Source: Ferruginibacter sp. (GTDB taxonomy: Bacteria > Bacteroidota > Bacteroidia > Chitinophagales > Chitinophagaceae). From it: a stretch of 64,000 bases of DNA. Under the pieces are notes generated by a model. The model was given only the letters and a program-made list of their open reading frames with translations. It did no database searches and was not told where the DNA came from. The position numbers and the translations under genes are program-made. Positions 17,258 through 26,445 of the stretch are shown in pieces. The stretch is from the NCBI GenBank assembly GCA_013141435.1, contig JABFQZ010000025.1, forward strand, positions 37,063-101,062, written 5' to 3'. Each line of letters opens with the position of its first letter. Positions within the stretch are counted from its first letter, which is position 1.

Positions 17258-17710
17258 ATTTTAGTTATTATTTACACTTCAAAAAACGAATTTTCTATTG
17301 CCGATTATACATCGGTAATAGAAGTTCTCTTACCGTCGAATCAGACTAAACTGCCACTAATTTGGCATAAACTATTTTAAATTTTATAAAATAGAATTGA
17401 CAATATTTATACAACGTATCTCACTTTTTATCTTAAAACAAAAGGGGGACAAAAATTAAATACCTCATAAAAATGCCTAAATATTTGCATTATTGAAACT
17501 ACCAATAAACTACTGCTTTTATTAAAATATAATGGCTTTTGAACATAAAAAATGTTTGTCGAAAAGCTTTATATATGTAGGTAATTATTATTATCATTTC
17601 TCAAATTGTAAATATTTGTTAACGCTGTAACTTTTAGAAACCTATAACGTTTAATAGTAAAAGGTGGCATTACATTTGAATTATAAATTTTACATTAAAA
17701 CCACAAAATC
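17258..17710. other. 453-nt gene-free stretch with one hairpin
   Basis: The only clear element is a hairpin: CTATTGCCGAT (17295-17305) pairs with ATCGGTAATAG (17311-17321) with one G-U pair and a 5-nt loop. It lies about 40 nt after the 95-residue gene and could be its transcription end, although no T-run follows. The remainder is AT-rich, without a supported gene or RNA. Confidence 0.4.
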
Positions 17711-18034
17711 ATGAAAAAAATATTATTTACAATTTTAGTTGTTTCAGCAAGCTTTGCTCTAAAAGCACAAGAACTTGCGCAAGATCAAAATCCAAATTAC
17801 AAAGTAAGTATGGATAAATACACAGCAGCTCAAGCAACGTTGCAAACCACCATGAACACTACAGTACAAAACACTTACACTGCATACGATTGGCGAATAG
17901 CTAAGAGTAAACGCAAAGCAGAAAACAGAAGCTATAGAAGAGAGAGAGCTTTATCAAACCAATATTATTACAACAATAATTATGGTTACAGAAATAACTA
18001 TAATCAAAAATATTATAGACACAGGTGTCGCTAA
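17711..18034 (+). CDS. Small secreted basic Tyr/Asn-rich protein
   Basis: 107 residues. A signal peptide (MKKILFTILVVSASFALKAQ) is followed by a mature part of about 87 residues. The end is rich in Arg, Tyr and Asn (SYRRERALSNQYYYNNNYGY, then RNNYNQKYYRHRC). It begins a co-directional set with the LpoB-like (38-nt gap) and COG3014-like lipoprotein genes. In such sets this position is often taken by a small cell-envelope protein. No family recognised, and the low-complexity tail gives no functional clue. Confidence 0.6.
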   Translation: MKKILFTILVVSASFALKAQELAQDQNPNYKVSMDKYTAAQATLQTTMNTTVQNTYTAYDWRIAKSKRKAENRSYRRERALSNQYYYNNNYGYRNNYNQKYYRHRCR

Positions 18035-18072
18035 ATTTTACAAAATATTTTTAACATTTAAAACCAAAAATC

Positions 18073-18654
18073 ATGAAACAAATATTTACAATAGCAATAG
18101 CAACTTCAATTTTATTACTTGCATCTTGCGCACATAAAGTTACCCGTATAGACCCTACCGAAACCCCAGATTTAAGTGGTAATTGGAATTATACCGATAG
18201 CAGAATTACAGCCGAAGAAATGATAAACCAATCGCTTACAGGCAAATGGCTTAGCGATCATTTACAACAAAAAGGAAAAAAACCTGTAGTAATTGTAGGC
18301 TTTGTAACCAATAAAAGCCACGAGCATATAGAAGCAGAAACTTTTATGAACGACCTTGAAAAATCGTATATAACAACCGAAAAAGTAGGCTTAGTACAAA
18401 GCGGAAAAAAGAGAGAAGAAATGCGTTCAGAAAAAGCAGACCAACAAACCAATTCAACAATAAGTACGCTAAAAAAGTTTGGCTTAGAAAAAGGCGCCGA
18501 TTATATTTTACAAGGTTCAATAAACTCTATAGTAGATCCTTACAAAAGAAAAAAATCGGTAACCTATCAAATAGACTTGGTACTTACCAATATAGAAACC
18601 AACGAAGTTGTTTGGATAGGTGATAAAAAAATATCAAAAAATATTAAAAACTAA
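18073..18654 (+). CDS. LpoB-like lipoprotein (penicillin-binding protein activator family)
   Basis: 193 residues. Lipobox LLASC gives lipidated Cys19. Visible LpoB (PF13036) features are DLSGNWNYTDSR, then the TolB-like alpha/beta domain beginning KPVVIVGFVTNKSHEHIEAE, FMNDLEKSYITTEKVGLV, ADYILQGSINSIVD and YQIDLVLTNIETNEVVW. LpoB proteins are outer-membrane lipoproteins that stimulate peptidoglycan polymerisation by bifunctional PBPs in enterobacteria. The same role in this phylum is an inference. It is followed by a COG3014-like lipoprotein gene, a pairing seen elsewhere. Confidence 0.8.
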   Translation: MKQIFTIAIATSILLLASCAHKVTRIDPTETPDLSGNWNYTDSRITAEEMINQSLTGKWLSDHLQQKGKKPVVIVGFVTNKSHEHIEAETFMNDLEKSYITTEKVGLVQSGKKREEMRSEKADQQTNSTISTLKKFGLEKGADYILQGSINSIVDPYKRKKSVTYQIDLVLTNIETNEVVWIGDKKISKNIKN

Positions 18655-18696
18655 ACATTATATTTTTTGTTTGCCAGCATCAGATTTTTAATCAAC

Positions 18697-18720
18697 TTCA
18701 GTGGCGTCGCACCATTCATC
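18697..18720. repeat. Short motif shared with 55229-55252
   Basis: CTTCAGTGGCGTCGCAC here and CTTCATTGGCGTCGCAC near 55231 differ at one base, and a TTCA follows shortly in both. GC-rich text of this kind stands out in two AT-rich intergenic regions and may be a remnant of a dispersed element. Confidence 0.35.
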
Positions 18721-18796
18721 ATTATAGCTATATTCAACTTTTACCGAAGCAAATAAATCTTCGTTGTTTTGCAGTCCAAAATAAAAAATTTATACA

Positions 18797-20272
18797 ATGA
18801 AAGTAAAACTACTACGGGCATTGGTATATACAATGCTAATGCTCGTATTTAATTCTTGTGCTACTTACAATAAATCTATGAGCTCGTATTACACCAATAT
18901 ACAAGAGCATAATTACGAACAAGCATTGCACAGTTTAAAAAACAACAAGCTAATAAAAAAAGATAGAAACGCCTTACTCTATAATTTAGAAATGGGCAAA
19001 ATATATCGTTTACAAAATAATTACGTGTACAGTAATTTGTATTTGAATGCAGCCGATCAAATAATAGAAAACAACCGAAAAACAATAGCCGATATTGCCG
19101 TAAGTAATTTGTTAAATCCAATGCATCAAACTTATTTAGGCGAAGACCATGAGCAATTTATGATGCATTATTACAAAGCACTTAATTATGCAAATATTGG
19201 AAACACAGAAGATGCTGTAGTAGAAGCTAGGCGTATTACATTATCGGCAAATACACAAAATAATAAATATAAAAATAAAGACAACAGGTATAGCAATGAT
19301 GCATTTGCTTTAAACCTGCAGGGCATAATATACGAAATGGCTGACGATATAAACAACGCTTTTATATCGTATAGAAACGCTGCCGATATTTATATAAAAA
19401 ACAACAACGAATATTACGGTGTAAAAATACCATTGCAATTACAAAAAGATGTATTAAGAACAGCTACAATATTGGGTTTTGAAGTAGAGCAAAACCAATA
19501 CAAAAATGAACACAACACAAGTTTTATAGATACAATAAATAATAATGGCGAAGTAATTATTTTTTTAGAAGAAGGGCAAGCACCAATAAAAGAAGAAAAA
19601 AATTTTGTACTTACAGCCGGTAATAATGGTATAAATAGTTTTACATATTTCGATGAAAATGGCTACAGCCAACCATTTAATTTTAATGCAAATACTTATG
19701 GAATTAGCAACGAAAAATTAACAGATATACGAGCATTCAAATTATCATTGCCAGTATATAATATTCAGTACTACCAACAGCAAAAAATATTTGTTGCAAA
19801 CAATGGCAAAAACTACGAGCCACAATTGGTGCAAAATATAAATAATATTGCCATCAATATTTTAAAAGAAAGATTTGTAACCGAAATGGCAAATGCAGTA
19901 GCACGGCAAGTAACAAAAAAACTTTTAGAAAAAGGTACCGAAGCCTTGGCTGAAGGTATAGCTAGAAGTACAGATAAAAGTGAAGCAAAAGATACAAGCC
20001 AAGCAGCAAAAGATAAAACCAACTTTGAAAAAGAAAACAGAAAAAACACCGCTGGTAATATTGCAGGGCTTGCCGTAAATATTTTTAATACAATAACCGA
20101 AAAAGCCGATACAAGAAACTGGCAAAGTCTGCCTGCATTTGTAAGCTATGTACGCATACCACTACAGCAAGGCGAAAATAATATTGTAGTAACTGCAAAT
20201 GGAAAAGAAAAAGAAATAAAAATAAATGCTGCTAAGGGCTTGCAAATTATAAGTATTACATTAGATAATTAG
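18797..20272 (+). CDS. COG3014-like lipoprotein with TPR-like region
   Basis: 491 residues. Lipobox FNSC gives Cys21. Residues 30-200 are helical and TPR-like (NYEQALHSLKNNKLIKKDRN, LLYNLEMGKIYRLQNNYVYS, YYKALNYANIGNTEDAVVEA). They are followed by a beta-rich part and a final immunoglobulin-like end (IRIPLQQGENNIVVTANGKE-type). The pattern matches the uncharacterised COG3014 lipoproteins that occur next to LpoB-like genes. It probably acts in the envelope with the LpoB-like product. The 142-nt gap before it holds a short motif (TGGCGTCGCAC) also seen near 55237. Confidence 0.65.
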   Translation: MKVKLLRALVYTMLMLVFNSCATYNKSMSSYYTNIQEHNYEQALHSLKNNKLIKKDRNALLYNLEMGKIYRLQNNYVYSNLYLNAADQIIENNRKTIADIAVSNLLNPMHQTYLGEDHEQFMMHYYKALNYANIGNTEDAVVEARRITLSANTQNNKYKNKDNRYSNDAFALNLQGIIYEMADDINNAFISYRNAADIYIKNNNEYYGVKIPLQLQKDVLRTATILGFEVEQNQYKNEHNTSFIDTINNNGEVIIFLEEGQAPIKEEKNFVLTAGNNGINSFTYFDENGYSQPFNFNANTYGISNEKLTDIRAFKLSLPVYNIQYYQQQKIFVANNGKNYEPQLVQNINNIAINILKERFVTEMANAVARQVTKKLLEKGTEALAEGIARSTDKSEAKDTSQAAKDKTNFEKENRKNTAGNIAGLAVNIFNTITEKADTRNWQSLPAFVSYVRIPLQQGENNIVVTANGKEKEIKINAAKGLQIISITLDN

Positions 20273-20416
20273 TTAAACCCAAATTAAGCATTAGGCAATT
20301 TAGTATATCGAAATCAAGCCTTTAAAGCTACACTTCCTTGAAGCAACATTTTGCTAAATTGAAATGAGCACCTAGTTGAAATTAAAAAAAATGTTGTAAT
20401 TAGATATTGCCAGTAC

Positions 20417-21643
20417 CTAAGGCATTAGTTTTTTAGTGCTAGTTTTATTATGCAGCGAAAAATAAGCAATTAAAGCGCTTGCCAACATAAATAAAGAACC
20501 TGCAACAAAAGATACTCCCGGAAAATAAAATGGCGCTTTGGTACTTGTAAAATACGAAAATAAGCCTGTCATTAACATTGGGCCAAAAATAGAAGTAAGG
20601 CTAATAAGACTTGTGAGTGCACCTTGTAGCTCTCCTTGCTCGTTGGCAGCTACATTGCCCGATATTATAGATTGCAAAGCAGGTCCACAAATTCCGCCAA
20701 GGCAATAGGGTACTAAAAACAAAAACATCATCCATGTTTGTGTAGCAAATGCAAAAAGCATTAAGCCTACCGCATAAAGTAATAATCCAAAATAAACACT
20801 TTTTTCGTTGCCTATTTTTGGGTTTATAAATCTAATTAGCCCACCTTGTACAATACTTACCAAAACACCTACTACACCCAACGAAATACCAATCATTTTT
20901 TCGGTCCAATGCAGTTTTTCTATACCAAAAAAACTCCAATTACTTTGTACTGCATGTGCTGCCATGTATATTAAAATAAAAGAAAAAATTAAACCTCCAA
21001 GATTCGGATATTTTTTTAATTGCAACAATGAGCCAATAGGGTTTGCTCTTTTTATATCAAAAGCCCTGCGATTATTTTTGCTTAACGACTCAGGCAAAAT
21101 AAAATAACCATACAAAAAATTTAAAAAACTTAAACCAGCAGCCACCATAAAAGGAATACGAGCACCAAACGAACCAAGCAAACCACCAAGCACAGGGCCA
21201 ATAATAAATCCAATACCAAATGCAGCACCAATCATTCCAAAATTTTGCGCCCTATTTTCTTTAGTACTTATATCTGCTATATATGCAGTGGCAGTAGTAA
21301 AACTTGCGCCACCAATACCAGCAATAGCTCTACCCACAAAAAGCCATGCTATTGTAGGTGCAAAAGAAAGAAACAAATAATCTACCGCTAAACCCAACAA
21401 AGAAAATAATAAAACAGGTCTTCGGCCATATTTATCGCTTAAGCCACCAAGCACTGGCGAAAAAACAAATTGCATAACGGCGTAAGTAGCCGTAAGCCAA
21501 CCGCCCCATTTAGCAGCATTGCTAATATTGCCATGTATTAATTGTTCTATCAGTTTTGGTAATACTGGTATTATTAATCCTAAACCCGTAACATCAATTA
21601 CTAGTGTAATAAAAATAAAACCTATTGCAGCTTTTTTGTTCAT
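20417..21643 (-). CDS. TCR/Tet-family MFS drug:H+ antiporter
   Basis: 408 residues with about 12 membrane helices. Motif A between helices 2 and 3 is intact ([19 protein letters not shown]). An acidic residue in helix 1 ([20 protein letters not shown]) and the motif-C-like glycine-rich helix 5 ([19 protein letters not shown]) match the TetA/TCR 12-TM group. Members of this chromosomal group occur widely in Bacteroidota, and specificity for tetracycline cannot be claimed. No TetR-type regulator is adjacent. It converges with the COG3014-like gene, and the 144-nt gap shows no clear terminator. Confidence 0.88.
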   Translation of the reverse strand: MNKKAAIGFIFITLVIDVTGLGLIIPVLPKLIEQLIHGNISNAAKWGGWLTATYAVMQFVFSPVLGGLSDKYGRRPVLLFSLLGLAVDYLFLSFAPTIAWLFVGRAIAGIGGASFTTATAYIADISTKENRAQNFGMIGAAFGIGFIIGPVLGGLLGSFGARIPFMVAAGLSFLNFLYGYFILPESLSKNNRRAFDIKRANPIGSLLQLKKYPNLGGLIFSFILIYMAAHAVQSNWSFFGIEKLHWTEKMIGISLGVVGVLVSIVQGGLIRFINPKIGNEKSVYFGLLLYAVGLMLFAFATQTWMMFLFLVPYCLGGICGPALQSIISGNVAANEQGELQGALTSLISLTSIFGPMLMTGLFSYFTSTKAPFYFPGVSFVAGSLFMLASALIAYFSLHNKTSTKKLMP

Positions 21644-21783
21644 ACTATTTTTAATAATGCAAATGTGCGGATAATATTGTTCATAAATTTATTTTTATGA
21701 ATTTGTAACTTTTTTAAATGTGCTTCGTTAAACAATTATAACAAAACAACTGTAATTTTATAAGCAATAATTTTAAAATTAGT

Positions 21784-22269
21784 ATGACTGAAAGAGAATA
21801 TAACGATTGTGTGAAATTATATGCAGATAATGTGTATCGTTTTATTCTTAAAAATATAAAAAATGAAAATGATGCTAAAGATATTGTACAAAGCACTTAC
21901 GAAAAAGTTTGGGTAAACAGAAACCAAGTAGATAATTTGAAATGCAAAAGTTATTTATTTACAGTAGCGTACAATACAATGATAGATAGTATTCGAAAAA
22001 ATAAGAGAGTAATTTTAAAAGATGATTTTGCCGAAAATGATTTTGGAAGCAACAACCAACAACAAAATACAAAAAGAGTAATAGAAGAAGCGCTAAACAA
22101 ATTAAATAGCAGAGATAAAAGCCTTGTATTGCTAAAAGATTATGAAGGATATAATTATGCCGAAATAGGCGAAATAACAGGATTGAACGAAAGCCAAGTA
22201 AAAGTGTATTTGCACAGGGCAAGACTACAACTTAGAGAATACTTGGTAAGTGTAAATAATGTAATTTAA
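21784..22269 (+). CDS. ECF-type sigma-70 family RNA polymerase sigma factor
   Basis: 161 residues. Region 2 covers about 1-75 (LYADNVYRFILKNIKNENDA, DIVQSTYEKVW, CKSYLFTVAYNTMIDSIRKN). Region 4 covers about 100-155 with the helix-turn-helix YAEIGEITGLNESQVKVYLHRARLQLREYL. There is no region 3, as in ECF sigmas. The next gene, 18 nt downstream, encodes a one-TM protein typical of an anti-sigma partner, then an outer-membrane barrel, so this is probably an envelope-responsive regulatory operon. Confidence 0.92.
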   Translation: MTEREYNDCVKLYADNVYRFILKNIKNENDAKDIVQSTYEKVWVNRNQVDNLKCKSYLFTVAYNTMIDSIRKNKRVILKDDFAENDFGSNNQQQNTKRVIEEALNKLNSRDKSLVLLKDYEGYNYAEIGEITGLNESQVKVYLHRARLQLREYLVSVNNVI

Positions 22270-22287
22270 AATTATTTTAAGAAAACA

Positions 22288-23403
22288 ATGAACATTAACA
22301 GAAATAATTACGAAACCTATTTTTTGCTTTATGCAGATAATGAGTTGTTGGCTAATGAGCGTATAATTGTAGATAATTTTTTAGCAGAAAATGAAGATTT
22401 GAAAATAGAATTAGAATTACTTCAAAATACAAAATTACCATTAGAAGAAATAAGCTACACCGATAAAAGTTTTTTATACAAAGAAATTATTTTTGATAAA
22501 AAAATACAAGAGCAAATTTTATTAAAACTAGATGGAGAATTGGCTGGAGAAGAACTTAAAGAATTAAATACATTGTTGATAATAAATGAAGATGCAAAAA
22601 GCGAATACAATCTTTTACAAAAAACAATTTTACAACCAGAAAACAGTATAGGTTTTAAAGATAAAGCCTTACTATATAAAAAAGAGAACATAATATATCT
22701 TGGCTGGCTTAAATGGGCTGCAGCTGCTATTTTTATAGGTATTGGTTATTTGTATATTTCTAAAATGGTTTATAATACAAATACAAAAAATTTGAAAATA
22801 GTAAAAAATACCAATTTGCCAACTCATAAAATAAAAAATGAGAGTACAACAATTACAGATTTATCTAAATTTGATAGTACAAAACAACAAGTTATTGTTA
22901 ATTACAAAACTGCAATTAGCAATACCGAAACTTTTATAGCTACCAAACAAGCTAACAAAGAAAAACACTTCCAAACTACTAAGGAAACTGCAAAAGAAAC
23001 AATAAAAGAAGATGCCATTTTTGTAAAAAACAATACAGCAACTACAAATAGCGAAAAGGGAAACTCAACCGAATTAACAATATCTAACTCAACAGAAATT
23101 GCTGTGCAAAATAAAATTGAATCAACTCCACAACAAATAGAAAATTTAATAAACACCCAAGCTTTAGTAGCAAAAGTATTTAATAGCTCAGAAGAACATA
23201 TAAAGAATACTGTAGCAAAAACTACTGCTGCATCTAATTACGACAAAAGCGATAATAAATTTTTGTATATAAAGGAAGATGTAATTAGAAAATCGAAGGC
23301 AGGTAGTTTTTTAAAAAAAGCTAAACAATTTATAGAGCGTACAGCAAATTTAAAAGAAGGAAATAATTTGCAAATTGCTGGCTTTGAAATAGCAGCAAAA
23401 TAA
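22288..23403 (+). CDS. Single-TM anti-sigma-like protein
   Basis: 371 residues. The cytoplasmic N-terminal part (1-145) holds two copies of a short zinc-finger-like or anti-sigma-like helical unit: NYETYFLLYADNELLANERI and LLKLDGELAGEELKELNTLL, each followed by LLQ(N/K)T. One membrane helix is at about 146-165 (WLKWAAAAIFIGIGYLYISK). A long Thr/Lys/Asn-rich region, probably periplasmic, follows. The place right after an ECF sigma and the topology argue for an anti-sigma factor, although a canonical HxxxCxxC motif is not seen. Its start is 18 nt after the sigma stop. Confidence 0.65.
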   Translation: MNINRNNYETYFLLYADNELLANERIIVDNFLAENEDLKIELELLQNTKLPLEEISYTDKSFLYKEIIFDKKIQEQILLKLDGELAGEELKELNTLLIINEDAKSEYNLLQKTILQPENSIGFKDKALLYKKENIIYLGWLKWAAAAIFIGIGYLYISKMVYNTNTKNLKIVKNTNLPTHKIKNESTTITDLSKFDSTKQQVIVNYKTAISNTETFIATKQANKEKHFQTTKETAKETIKEDAIFVKNNTATTNSEKGNSTELTISNSTEIAVQNKIESTPQQIENLINTQALVAKVFNSSEEHIKNTVAKTTAASNYDKSDNKFLYIKEDVIRKSKAGSFLKKAKQFIERTANLKEGNNLQIAGFEIAAK

Positions 23404-23439
23404 GACAATAAATACTTTATAAAAATTAAATTAAACACC

Positions 23440-24348
23440 ATGAAAAAGATATTACTCTTTGTAGGCATTGCCACATTTACATTATCATCGTTTGCACAAG
23501 AACCAACAAAAACCGATACTACTGTAGTAAAAGCCGACACTATTATAGTGTATAAAAATGATACTACACGAATAGGTAAAATTTTAATTATAAAAAAACA
23601 TAAAAAAAACTATGGCGATTCGGTTAGCATAATTACAGATAGTAGTAGTATGATAGTAAAGAAAAAATCGAAAATTACAACAAATTTTATTGTTTTCGAT
23701 TTAGGTTTTGCCAATTGGATAGACAAAACAAATTATGCAACTGCTGGTAGTTATGTAGTTACAAAAGCAGGCACACCAGCTTTTTCGGCCGATGATATGC
23801 GCCTAAGAGCAGGTAAAAGTGTAAATGTAAACATTTGGTTTTTTATGCAAAAAATTGCCTTAATAAAAAATAATGTGAATTTAAAATATGGCCTTGGTGT
23901 AGAGTTGCAAAACTATAGTTTTAGATCGCCAATAAGTTTTAAAGAAGATGGTATAATACCTTATAGTGGGGGCGCAATTACCAATTCGCCATTTATTTTT
24001 AGGGATTCTATAACGTTTACAAAAAATAAGCTTGCTACAAAATATTTAACAATACCAGTAATGCTAAATTTTGCAGCAAACAATAAAACAAGCAAAAGAG
24101 GTTTTGGTGCCAGTGTAGGAGTAAGTTTTGGTTATTTGTACAAACAACGAAACAAACAAAAAAGCAGCCTTTATGGTAAACAAAGAAACCAAGGCGATTA
24201 TAATTTACAAAAATTCAAATTTAGTTATACTGCAGAAGCTGGCTTGGGCTCATTCAGACTATTTGGTTCTTATACTCCAAAATCTATTTTCGAAAATAGT
24301 TTAGATATTAGGCCATACAATATTGGGTTGAGGTTTAGTAATTGGTAA
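23440..24348 (+). CDS. Outer-membrane beta-barrel protein (PorT-like family)
   Basis: 302 residues. The signal peptide (MKKILLFVGIATFTLSSFAQ) is followed by a Thr/Lys/Asp-rich linker, then about 200 residues of alternating hydrophobic/polar strands (FIVFDLGFANWIDK … LKYGLGVELQNYSF … IPVMLNFAANN … GASVGVSFGYLYKQ … YNIGLRFSNW). The protein ends in an aromatic residue, as outer-membrane barrels do. Third gene of the sigma / one-TM / barrel operon (36-nt gap). It could be the effector or the stress-sensing output of that sigma factor. Confidence 0.75.
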   Translation: MKKILLFVGIATFTLSSFAQEPTKTDTTVVKADTIIVYKNDTTRIGKILIIKKHKKNYGDSVSIITDSSSMIVKKKSKITTNFIVFDLGFANWIDKTNYATAGSYVVTKAGTPAFSADDMRLRAGKSVNVNIWFFMQKIALIKNNVNLKYGLGVELQNYSFRSPISFKEDGIIPYSGGAITNSPFIFRDSITFTKNKLATKYLTIPVMLNFAANNKTSKRGFGASVGVSFGYLYKQRNKQKSSLYGKQRNQGDYNLQKFKFSYTAEAGLGSFRLFGSYTPKSIFENSLDIRPYNIGLRFSNW

Positions 24349-24361
24349 AACACATCTATTG

Positions 24362-24400
24362 AAAAAAAAGTACATTTTAACTAAAAATGTACTTTTTTTT
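24362..24400 (+). terminator. Strong hairpin terminator after the barrel gene
   Basis: AGTACATTTT (24369-24378) pairs with AAAATGTACT (24384-24393) over a 5-nt loop. The stem is extended by an A-run on the left and a T-run of eight on the right. It works as an intrinsic terminator on the plus strand and, by symmetry, on the minus strand. Confidence 0.85.
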
Positions 24401-24500
24401 GTATTTACAATTTTTATAACATTTTTGTTGTTTACTTTTTATTATTTTGTAGGTCTAAATAAAATAACAAATTAAAATCCGAATTTAAAAACCAACAAAA

Positions 24501-25079
24501 ATGAAAAATCCCCTCATTCGTTTTGTTTTATCAGCATTGCTATTTTCAACCCTATTAAGTTTTGCCCCCGCAAAAAACAGTTTTAGAGAATTAAGAAAAA
24601 GAACTATTGCAAAAAAATTTAGAATTAGCAATAACACAAATCCATATTACATTATAGTTTCTAAAAAAGATTATGAACTTAATGTGTACGATGATGAAGG
24701 TTGGTATGCTACTTACCCAATAGTATTTGGCAGTAAAGACTTGAGCGATAAAATGCGTGAAGGGGATAAAAGAACACCTACTGGTACTTTTAAAATTATA
24801 CTAAAAAAAATAAATAAAAAATGGGGCAGAGAGCTTTTATTAGATTACCCGAATGCTGAAAGCATTAGGCGTTTTAACGAACGAAAAGCAAAAGGGCTTG
24901 TGCCAAAAAATGCACGCATTGGCAATGGTATAGCTATTCATGCTACTCGTAAAGAAGAAGAGTGGACTGTAGATAACTTTTATAACTGGACAGATGGATG
25001 TGTATCTGTAAAATATTCGGAAATGGAAGATTTGTATAGCTACATACCAGTAGGTACGCCAGTAACCATACAGCCATAA
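24501..25079 (+). CDS. L,D-transpeptidase (YkuD domain)
   Basis: 192 residues with a signal peptide (about 1-24, ending near FAPAKN). The YkuD domain spans about 49-192: YYIIVSKKDYELNVYDDEGW at its start, the GTPTG-like RTPTGTFKI motif at 91-99, His147 in IAIHATR, and the catalytic Cys167 in TDGCVSVK (the family's S/T-x-G-C). These enzymes make 3-3 crosslinks in peptidoglycan or attach proteins to it. The short length and lack of a binding domain suggest a simple periplasmic enzyme. A strong terminator precedes it, so it is transcribed alone. Confidence 0.9.
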   Translation: MKNPLIRFVLSALLFSTLLSFAPAKNSFRELRKRTIAKKFRISNNTNPYYIIVSKKDYELNVYDDEGWYATYPIVFGSKDLSDKMREGDKRTPTGTFKIILKKINKKWGRELLLDYPNAESIRRFNERKAKGLVPKNARIGNGIAIHATRKEEEWTVDNFYNWTDGCVSVKYSEMEDLYSYIPVGTPVTIQP

Positions 25080-25083
25080 CTCT

Positions 25084-26310
25084 TTAATTATCTATAAAAA
25101 TTAAATTACCATCACCATAACTTAAAAAGCGAAATTCGTTTTTTAAGGCATAGTCATACATTTTTTTCCAATTGTTGCCAACAGCAGCAGCTACCAATAA
25201 AAGTAATGTAGAGCATGGTTGATGAAAATTTGTAACAAGCATATTTGCAATTCTAAAAGTATATCCTGGTACAATTAATATTTGTGTTTTTGTAAAAATA
25301 GATTGTTTGTTGTTTTTTTTCATCCAATACAAAAGTGTTTGCAGCGCCTCATTAGCATTTATATTATTGCTCACAAATTTTTCTTCATACACATCCCATT
25401 GCAATAAAGTTAATGCAGTAATAGATGGATTAAAAAATATTTTTACACCTAACCAATACAAAGTTTCAATAGTACGTAACGATGTAGTGCCTACAGCAAC
25501 AATTTTTCCAATACTTTTTTGCAAGTTTTCAATTGTACAATAATCAACATCAATATATTCGGCATGCATTTCATGCTGCTCCATAGTAGCCGATTTTACA
25601 GGCTTAAATGTACCTGCGCCTACATGTAACGTTACAAAAGATTTAATAATATTTTTTGCAATCAGTTTTTCAAAAATATTTTCCGAAAAATGTAAACCTG
25701 CTGTAGGTGCAGCTACCGAACCATTTGTTTTAGCAAAAATAGTTTGGTATCTACTTGTATCCTCGTTATCAGTAATTCTTTTTATATATGGTGGTAAAGG
25801 TACGCTACCAGACGCTTCTATTATTTGTGCAAAAGTATAATTTGTATTATTCCAACTAAATTCTACAACAAACGACTCGGTTATTTTTTCTATTTTTTTA
25901 GCAAATAAAATTATTTTAGTATTGTTAATAGCTATTTCTTTTTCTAAAATATCGTCTTTCCATTTTGCCGCACCGCCTACAAAGCATTTCCATTGCACTA
26001 CCTTATTACTAACCATTATTTGCTCATAAGTGTCAATATTGCCATGTGGTTCCAAACAAAATATTTCAATATTTGCACCAGTAGCTTTGCTAAATTTAAT
26101 ACGTGCATTTATTACCTTAGAGTTATTAAAAATTAATAATGATTTTTCAGGAATTTGTGTAGCAATCTCACTAAAAACAGATTCTACAATTTTTTCATCT
26201 TTAAAAATTAGCAATTTAGATGCATCTCTTTTTGAAAGTGGATGCATGGCAATTTTTTCATTTGGTAAATCATAATTATAATCTAATATAGAAATAGACT
26301 GCGGTTTCAT
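25084..26310 (-). CDS. queA: S-adenosylmethionine:tRNA ribosyltransferase-isomerase
   Basis: 408 residues. It transfers and isomerises the ribosyl part of SAM onto 7-aminomethyl-7-deazaguanine in tRNA during queuosine synthesis. Signature stretches are FDYNYDLP-like LDYNYDLPNEKIAMHPL at the N-terminus, RDASKLLIF, ATGANIEIFCLEP, SGSVPLPPYIKR, YQTIFAKTNGSVAAPTAGLH, TLHVGAGTFKPV and a C-terminal TNFHQPCSTLLLLVAA. It is somewhat longer than the usual ~350 residues, through expanded loops as in other Bacteroidota. It converges with the L,D-transpeptidase gene with a 4-nt gap. Confidence 0.95.
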   Translation of the reverse strand: MKPQSISILDYNYDLPNEKIAMHPLSKRDASKLLIFKDEKIVESVFSEIATQIPEKSLLIFNNSKVINARIKFSKATGANIEIFCLEPHGNIDTYEQIMVSNKVVQWKCFVGGAAKWKDDILEKEIAINNTKIILFAKKIEKITESFVVEFSWNNTNYTFAQIIEASGSVPLPPYIKRITDNEDTSRYQTIFAKTNGSVAAPTAGLHFSENIFEKLIAKNIIKSFVTLHVGAGTFKPVKSATMEQHEMHAEYIDVDYCTIENLQKSIGKIVAVGTTSLRTIETLYWLGVKIFFNPSITALTLLQWDVYEEKFVSNNINANEALQTLLYWMKKNNKQSIFTKTQILIVPGYTFRIANMLVTNFHQPCSTLLLLVAAAVGNNWKKMYDYALKNEFRFLSYGDGNLIFIDN

Positions 26311-26445
26311 TTATATAAAATATAGCGTATTTTAATTTTTTAAAAATGTAAATATATTGTAAAGCATAATCTCACTAATAAAAATATTTATATTTCGTTT
26401 TTAAAAAATTAACATCGAAATTTGAATAACTACATACTTATAATT

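Noticed and set aside
17295..17321. tRNA or small RNA gene in the 17.3-17.7 kb gap
   Set aside because: Only one simple hairpin is present. There is no cloverleaf, GTTCGA-type T-loop or CCA end.
20417..21643. Acquired tetracycline-resistance gene
   Set aside because: There is no TetR neighbour, no mobile element and no base-composition change. It looks like a native TCR-family MFS transporter.
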